A DNA stretch of 64,000 nt. Origin: Renibacterium salmoninarum ATCC 33209. GTDB lineage: Bacteria; Actinomycetota; Actinomycetes; Actinomycetales; Micrococcaceae. The position numbers were made by a program, and so were the translations under genes. Shown piece by piece: positions 58,261-64,000 of the stretch; position 1 is the stretch's first letter; each line of letters starts with the position of its first letter. The DNA is taken from positions 2,418,001-2,482,000 of the forward strand of contig NC_010168.1 in the NCBI RefSeq assembly GCF_000018885.1. Direction: 5' to 3'. The notes under the pieces are model-generated. The model made no database searches and had not been told where the DNA came from. It saw nothing but the letters and a program-made list of their open reading frames with translations.

Positions 58261-59126
58261 GCTGAGACCTCCGAATCTGAGACCTCGGCGAGCAGCCGGC
58301 GGGCGTTCGTCAAAGCCTGTTCGCAAGCGCTCAGACAATCTTGCGCACCTTCGTACTCAATCGACAGCGCCCCCGAGAAGCCTGCCTCCTGCACCGTCCA
58401 AAGAATCCGGGACAAATCCAAGTCGCCAAAGCCCAAAACGGAGCCCTGAATAAAGTTTCCGGCGATGGTTTCCAGCCAGCCTTCGCCCGGGAAATTCTCG
58501 CGAATGAAGAAATCTTTGAGATGCACCACCGAAGCCTGCGGGGCCAGTTTCGCAACGGCCGCATACGGTGAGTCATCGACGCAAAGAAAATTTTCGACGT
58601 CGAGCGTGGTCTTGAAATTCTCCCGATCCACCAGGTACAACAGCCGCGCAATCCGCTCACTATGGTTGATGAAGAAGCCGTGATTTTCCACTGATGTGGT
58701 GATGCCTAAACCAGCTGCATAGTCAGCGATTTGCTGGCAGGCTGGCACAATCGCGGTCAAAACCGATTCGAGTTCCGCTTGCGAAGACTCACGCCAAGCC
58801 CATTCGACCACGTCGTGCCGGAAGAACTTTGTGCCAAGCGCCGCCGCAATGTCTACCTGGCCGCACACCCGTTGCACCTCAGCGGCAACATCGCCTTACC
58901 GGAAGTCGGCAGCGACCACGTAGTTGAGAATGGGCAAACCCAATGACTCAGCGTGCGCACGGACTGCCGCCGCAGACTCAACGGTTAGCGGCTCAATCAG
59001 ACCCGCTTCGGAAATTTCGATATGTGCAGCATCTCGCTCGGCCGCCCAACTGAGCACTCCCGGCAGATCAAGCCGACCGTCGGCCATAGCGCCAGCAAAA
59101 CTGTACGAGCTGAACCCGATCTTCAT
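58257..59126 (-). pseudogene. sugar phosphate isomerase/epimerase, in-frame premature stop
   Basis: The restored TIM-barrel protein is 289 residues. It begins M-K-I-G-F-S-S-Y-S-F-A-G and includes V-E-N-H-G-F-F-I and V-V-H-L-K-D-F. Codon 77 is TAA (58896-58898) in D-F-R-x-G-D-V-A-A-E-V, where Gln (CAA) would fit. The frame is otherwise open. The stop comes before most barrel strands, so the product is dead unless read through. Its end is coupled to the Gfo/Idh gene. Confidence 0.87.
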
Positions 59127-59266
59127 AAAGCTCCTTTGCGATTCAAAATAGTTTTATACGAGCATATTGGCGCACATGAGTGACTGTCAGCACCGGAATT
59201 TTATTCGTCAACGAAGAAACTCTCGGATCAACCACCCAAGCCCTAGCGCAGCCTATGCTGGCAGGC

Positions 59267-60832
59267 GTGAACTCACTGTCTGCTACACCGCAAGAACGGC
59301 CCAGAATCGCCATTGCTGGTATTGCTCTTGAAGCCAGCACCTATTCGCCCGCCCGCACGCCAGAAAGCGGATTTGTTCGGCGAAGAGGTCAAGAAATCCT
59401 GGACTATTACGACTTCTTTGCCCCGGGCGCGCCCATCAGAGAAGCAGCCGATTGGCTTCCGCTGCTGCATTATCGGGCGATTCCGGGCGGTGCGGTGCCA
59501 CTAGCAGAGTACGAAAACATGAAAGCCGCAATATGCGCCGCCGTTCAAGAAGTTCTGATCGACGGCCCCCTAGACGGCTTTTACTTCGATATCCACGGTG
59601 CGATGAGCGTTGTTGACCTCGATGACCCCGAGGGTGATCTGATCCTAGCGCTGCGCAAACTCACTGGCCCAGAAACGGTGTTTGCCTCCGGCATGGATCT
59701 ACACGGTAATGTCTCGCAAACACTGGCCTGGCAGCTGGACGTACCAAACTGCTATCGGATGGCCCCACATAAAGACTGGCTAGAGACCAAAGAACGCACT
59801 GCGAGCAATCTGCTCCCAGTCATCGCCAGCGGCAAACGTCCGCTCAAAGCCTGGGTTCCGGTGCCAATTTTGTTGCCGGGCGAGAAAACTAGCACTCGTG
59901 ACGCACCAGCAAAGAGCCTGTACCAGCGAGTGGCGCAGGTAGCCCAGTTGGACGGCGTGCTCGACGCCGGGCTATGGATAGGTTACGCCTGGGCTGATGA
60001 GCCGCGCAATCATGCGGTGGTCATGACCACCGGCAGCGATTGGCAGCAGATCTGCACCGAAGCCGAAGGCATCGCGGCGCAAATGTGGAGTCAACGCGCT
60101 GATTTCCAGTTCGTGGCACCAGCCGGATCCCTCGAAGAATGCCTGGATACGGCGTTGAGCAGCACCGCGCGGCCATACTTCCTCAGTGATTCCGGTGATA
60201 ATCCGACGGCGGGCGGCGCGGGCGATGTGACCTGGACGCTAGCACGCCTACTAGATACAACGCAGCCAGGCGGCCGCCGAGAAACCCAGCTCGCGGGCAA
60301 AACCATCATCTATGCATCGATTCCAGACGACCAGGGTGCGAAGTATTGTCAGCAGGCTGGCGTCGGCGCTGAAGTTGCCGTCACCATTGGCGCCCGGGTT
60401 GACGACGGGCCGGAGCCCCCCGCGACGGTGACCGGCGTCGTGCGACACGTTTGCGATACCGATCCGGTGGCCGGCGTCGAAATTGTCTTGCAGGCTGGAC
60501 CGCTGCATATTCTGCTGACCGAACGGCGCAAGCCCTACCACTTATAAGAAGACTTCACCCGAAACGGTTTAAATCCACGCGAAGCCGATCTAGTTCTCGT
60601 GAAAATCGGCTATCTAGAGCCTGAACTCTTCGACATGGCCGCCGGCTGGATGCTGGCCCTCACCCCCGGCGGCGTCGATCAAGACTTACAGCGCCTAGGC
60701 CATCATCGGATCCTCCGACCGATGTTCCCTTACGACGACAACTTCCTTCCGGACCTCTCAGCACGCCAAATACCAGCCTCCAATGCAAGCTGGCCAGCAG
60801 CGACCGAAGAGGAAACTTCGGCACCGAACTAA
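59267..60832 (+). pseudogene. M81-family metallopeptidase (MlrC-like), in-frame premature stop
   Basis: The restored protein is about 521 residues. It has I-A-I-A-G-I-A-L-E-A-S-T-Y-S at the N-terminus, F-D-I-H-G-A-M and G-M-D-L-H-G-N for metal binding, and M-A-P-H-K-D-W. Codon 427 is TAA (60545-60547) after K-P-Y-H-L, where Glu is expected before E-D-F-T-R-N-G. The 95 residues after the stop include K-I-G-Y-L-E-P-E-L. M81 proteins (MlrC-type) are often found with sugar or peptide ABC transporters. The GTG start at 59267 is uncertain; ATG 59255 or GTG 59180 is possible. Confidence 0.86.
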
Positions 60833-60915
60833 CCAATTGCTATTCCGCCCGGCCTCCGCCCTGTGGTTCTCTTCGATATCAAGTCAGCAACAGGTCGAGA
60901 GCCGAGGAGCCCACT

Positions 60916-62217
60916 ATGGAAAATATGTCCCGTCGCGGTTTATTGGGATTGGGCGGCACCCTAGGCGCTGCCGCATTGTTGAGTGCTTGCGGCGGTGGAA
61001 GCGGGGGCGATGCGAGTAACGACTCCACCTCCACACCCGCCAAGCTGCGAGTCTGGTTCATGAAGGACTCGGTTTCAGACCAGGCACAAAAATGGCTTAC
61101 CGATGCATTTGCGAAAAAATTCCCCGGCTCCTCTCTGGTCATTGAACAGCAGGACTGGGACGGCATCGTGCCGAAGCTGCAGACGGCTCTAGCGAGCGCC
61201 GAATCAACACCAGATCTCATTGAGCTAGGCAACACCCAAGCACCGACATTTTGCGCGGTGGGTGCGCTGGCGGATTTGACCGATATGAAGGACCAGCTTG
61301 GCGGCAAAGACCTCACGCAGTCGCTGGTTGATCTGGGTAGCTTCAACGGCAAGATGTTCGCTGCCCCGTTCTACGCTGGCAGCCGGATTTTCATTTACCG
61401 CAAAGATTTCTTTGAGCAAGCCGGCATTACCGTCCCCCAAACTTTGGACGAGCTGACACAGGCAGCAACTAAACTGCAAGCCGCCAACCCACCGAAAAAT
61501 TCGCACTTCACCGGTCTGTTCTTACCCGGCATCTCGAACCAATCTGCCTTTGCTTGGCTCTTTACCAATGGCGGTCGCCTAGCAACCCAGGACGGTAACA
61601 GCTGGAAAGGCGGCTTGTCTTCAGCCGAATCCCAAAAGGGTTTGAGCCAGTTGCAGGAAATCTGGCGGACCGGTTCAACTACCGGAAATGTGACTGATAC
61701 TTCGATTTCTACCGCCCCTTACACAGCTTTCAACGCGGAAGAAACTGGAATGTTCTTCGGCTTCAATTTCCACGTCAAGAAGCTCACCCCGGAGCTGGTA
61801 TAATCCGGCAAAGTAGGCTATTTTGGCTCCCCGCCCGCTACGGTTAGCGGCGAAAGCCACCCGTTCGCCGGTGGCTCAAACGTCGCTATATCCGCCAAAT
61901 CCAAAAATCGCGGCTTGGCCAAAGAAGCACTCAAGCTGAGCTTCAGCAAGGAATTCCAGGAAGCTTTCGCAACCGACGGCGGCTGGGTACCAGGAAATCT
62001 CAAATATGCCAGCGCCTTGGGCAACGACGACCTGTCCAAGTTGACGGTCGACGCCGTCCGCGGCTCAGTGGGCACTCCAGCGGCAAAGAATTGGGCCTTG
62101 GTGGAAAGCGCCAAGACAATTGACGACTTCTTCGTCGCGATGGGCTCCGGCAAGGATCCGGTCAGCTTGGCGAAGACCGCGGATGAGAAGATCACCTCGA
62201 TCCTGAATGGCAAATAG
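60916..62217 (+). pseudogene. ABC transporter extracellular sugar-binding lipoprotein, in-frame premature stop
   Basis: The restored protein is 433 residues: a twin-Arg-like S-R-R-G-L-L-G-L-G start, lipobox L-L-S-A-C near residue 30, then a type I periplasmic-like fold (V-W-F-M-K-D-S near residue 45). Codon 296 is TAA (61801-61803), after T-P-E-L-V and before S-G-K-V-G-Y-F-G, where an AAA/GAA/CAA codon would fit. The last 137 residues stay open in frame. It is followed immediately by two permease genes. The start has a GAGGAG site. Confidence 0.88.
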
Positions 62218-63168
62218 ATGAGCTTGCGTTCTGCAGAACGGCGAAAAATCCGGCAGCTGGTGCCGCAACAACTGCACCAGCGTAAGCGGAGTAAGCTCCC
62301 GTTGCTGCTCTTACTGCCAGCGGTTGCCACAGTCGCTTTGGCGATGGGTTACCCCTTGGTCCGCCAAGTCATCATGGCGTTTCAACAGTTTTCGTTGGCG
62401 CAACAGTTTGGCGCGGAGCCGGAGTTCATCTGGTTTGGTAATTTCATCACGGTGCTCACCGACTCGGCTTTTTGGCTGGTGTTGGCCCGGTCGTTACTGT
62501 TCTGCCTAGTTTGCGCCACGGTGACCATGCTGGTTGGTGTGGGCGGCGCTGTGCTGCTCACCAAACTCTCCCGACCAGTTTCCGTGCTGGTGCAATCCGT
62601 CATGTTGCTGGCTTGGGCTTTGCCGGTACTGTCCTCGTTGCAGGTCTTCCAACGTATTTTCGACGCCCGTTCGGGGGTTGTTGATTGGGTACTCACCAAA
62701 TTGGGCTTCAGCGGGATGGAGAATTTCAATTGGTTTTCAAACCCCTTGACCTTCTTCATCATGGCGGGGTTGTTGGTGATCTGGATGAGCGTTCCGCTGG
62801 TGCTGTTCATGGTCTACGCCTCGATTACGCAGATCGACGAGTCAATGCTCGAAGCTTCGACAATCGACGGCGCCAATGGCTGGAAGCAGTTTCGCGAAAT
62901 CACCGTGCCAACCATTGCGCCGGTTTTGCTACTAGTGGGCATTCTGCAAGTGATCTGGGATCTGCGCGTTTTCACCCAGATCTATATCTTGCAAAAAAGT
63001 AGCGGAATTACCGACCAAACCAACGTACTAGGCACTTACATCTACCAAGTTGGACTGGCCGGCGGTGACTACGGTGTTGCCTCGGCTACGGCCCTGATCA
63101 TGCTGCTGATACCGCTCCTGCTGACCTGGCGTTACGTCCGACTCGTGATCAAACAAGGAGACCTCTGA
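62218..63168 (+). CDS. carbohydrate ABC transporter permease (MalF/UgpA type)
   Basis: This 316-residue permease has six helices and the EAA-type loop E-A-S-T-I-D-G-A-N-G-W-K-Q-F near residue 212, which contacts the ATPase. The ATG follows the binding-protein stop directly (TAGATG), so translation is coupled. The N-terminal 28 residues are a basic leader. The downstream permease starts on its stop (TGATG). The gene is intact, but its binding protein is not. Confidence 0.9.
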   Translation: MSLRSAERRKIRQLVPQQLHQRKRSKLPLLLLLPAVATVALAMGYPLVRQVIMAFQQFSLAQQFGAEPEFIWFGNFITVLTDSAFWLVLARSLLFCLVCATVTMLVGVGGAVLLTKLSRPVSVLVQSVMLLAWALPVLSSLQVFQRIFDARSGVVDWVLTKLGFSGMENFNWFSNPLTFFIMAGLLVIWMSVPLVLFMVYASITQIDESMLEASTIDGANGWKQFREITVPTIAPVLLLVGILQVIWDLRVFTQIYILQKSSGITDQTNVLGTYIYQVGLAGGDYGVASATALIMLLIPLLLTWRYVRLVIKQGDL

Positions 63169-64000
63169 TGGCCCGCAAAGCGCCGTTGTCCCGGCGGATC
63201 AGTCTGAACACACTCGGCGTCGTCTTCGCGCTGCTCTGGGTGTTCCCGGTCTATTGGCTAGTTAGCAGCGCCTTCTCCCCCGAGTCCGCGCTACAGTCTC
63301 GGACGCCGTCGTTCTTTCCGGTGCCCTTCACACTGGAACACTTTCAATCGATTCTTGCCGACGGCGCCTTCTACTCAGCGTTACGCATGAGCTTTTTCAC
63401 CGCGCTCTTGGTAGTCCTAGCCGCGATTGTCTTCGCCTTCTTTGCCTCGTTGGCTTTGAGCCGGTTCCGATTCCGTGGCCGGCGCGCGCTGATCGTCTCG
63501 GTGTTGGTCATCCAGATGATTCCGGCCGAAGCGCTGTTTATTTCGCAGTACAAGATGATCGACGGCTGGCACCTACTCAACTCAATCTTGGGCTTGAGCA
63601 TCCTCTACGTCGGCGCCTCGCTGCCCTTCACCATCTGGATGTTGAAAGGTTTTGTTGACGGTATTCCGGTGGAACTTGAGGAGGCCGCCATGATTGACGG
63701 CTGTAGTCGAATGGGTGCCTTCTTCCGCGTGAACTTCCCGCTTTTGGGTTCGGGAATTGTTGCTTCCTCGATCTTCGCGTTTTTGGCGTCCTGGAATGAA
63801 TACACACTGTCTTTGGTGCTACTCAGCAGCGACAACGCGAAGACATTGCCCCTGTGGATGCAGGGCTTTAGTACCCAGCTGGCAGGCACAAACTGGGGCG
63901 GAGTCATGGCCGATTCAACGTTAATGGCGGTGCCGGTCATCATCTTGTTCGCGATCGTCCAAAAGCGGATGGCCCAAGGTCTTGTGGCAGGAGCCGTCAA
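63168..64000 (+). CDS. carbohydrate ABC transporter permease (MalG/UgpE type), cut by window end
   Basis: The frame opens at ATG 63168, overlapping the preceding stop by one base (TGATG), and is open without a stop to the last base, 277 codons. It has about six helices and the EAA loop E-E-A-A-M-I-D-G-C-S-R-M-G-A-F near residue 170. It partners the preceding permease. Only a few residues seem to be missing, since Q-K-R-M-A-Q-G-L-V-A-G-A-V-K is the usual end of this family. Confidence 0.9.
   Translation, partial: MARKAPLSRRISLNTLGVVFALLWVFPVYWLVSSAFSPESALQSRTPSFFPVPFTLEHFQSILADGAFYSALRMSFFTALLVVLAAIVFAFFASLALSRFRFRGRRALIVSVLVIQMIPAEALFISQYKMIDGWHLLNSILGLSILYVGASLPFTIWMLKGFVDGIPVELEEAAMIDGCSRMGAFFRVNFPLLGSGIVASSIFAFLASWNEYTLSLVLLSSDNAKTLPLWMQGFSTQLAGTNWGGVMADSTLMAVPVIILFAIVQKRMAQGLVAGAV

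Overview
This window is chromosomal DNA from a high-GC Gram-positive of the Micrococcaceae. Gene content and order resemble Arthrobacter (menaquinone genes, System II cytochrome c assembly, rex, a BldC-like gene next to the 32-residue ribosomal protein bS22, a Tad locus beside a DEAD-box helicase). The moderate GC, the very high load of fresh pseudogenes and an IS3-family element with 24-bp terminal repeats point to Renibacterium salmoninarum, the salmonid bacterial kidney disease agent, or a very close relative. This is inference; no database search was run.

Layout. 0-2.4 kb: menB (partial), menE, menA. 2.4-8.2 kb: two small membrane-protein genes, then the cytochrome c assembly operon on the minus strand (histidine phosphatase, TlpA-like thioredoxin, ccdA, resB, ccsB). 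8.4-13.3 kb: YceI protein, two Pro/Gln-rich membrane proteins, rex, glutaredoxin-like protein, HAD phosphatase, bS22, bldC-like gene. 13.3-23.5 kb: broken LuxR-type regulator, GntR regulator divergent from lldD with two TGGTnnnACCA boxes, arsR, acuC, a TrkH/TrkA potassium uptake pair, proC. 23.5-23.9 kb: a gene-free stretch with a candidate small RNA whose hairpin loop carries eight C. 23.9-31.2 kb: isomerase, ppx/gppA, broken pepC, broken DUF305 lipoprotein, topA. 31.4-41.5 kb: broken two-component system, HTH regulator and MFS exporter, methyltransferase, broken srmL (PheRS-like ligase) behind an attenuator-like leader, broken PASTA lipoprotein, trhO, trypsin-like protease. 41.6-48.7 kb: helicase plus Tad/CpaE secretion locus, with the helicase, one TadE-like gene and tadA all broken. 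48.9-56.8 kb: broken PolA-like gene, NUDIX hydrolase, nth, an IS3-family element inside a membrane-protein gene, multiply broken acs. 56.8-64 kb: VOC protein and a sugar-type locus (Gfo/Idh dehydrogenase, isomerase, M81 peptidase, ABC transporter) with three in-frame stops.

The dominant theme is recent gene decay: about 16 genes carry only one to three lesions each, so the ancestral proteins can still be read. Four lesions are one-base length changes in A/T homopolymers, two of them inside the signal peptides of lipoproteins. Core genes (topA, nth, trhO, cytochrome c assembly, menaquinone, proC, rex) are intact. Lesions fall mostly in regulators, surface proteins, the Tad system, acetate activation and carbohydrate uptake. 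The strongest non-coding signals are the C-rich-loop RNA candidate at 23.76-23.85 kb, the srmL leader at 36.98-37.17 kb, a palindrome with the same arm sequence at 27.3 and 28.4 kb, and LldR-like operators at 17.4 kb.
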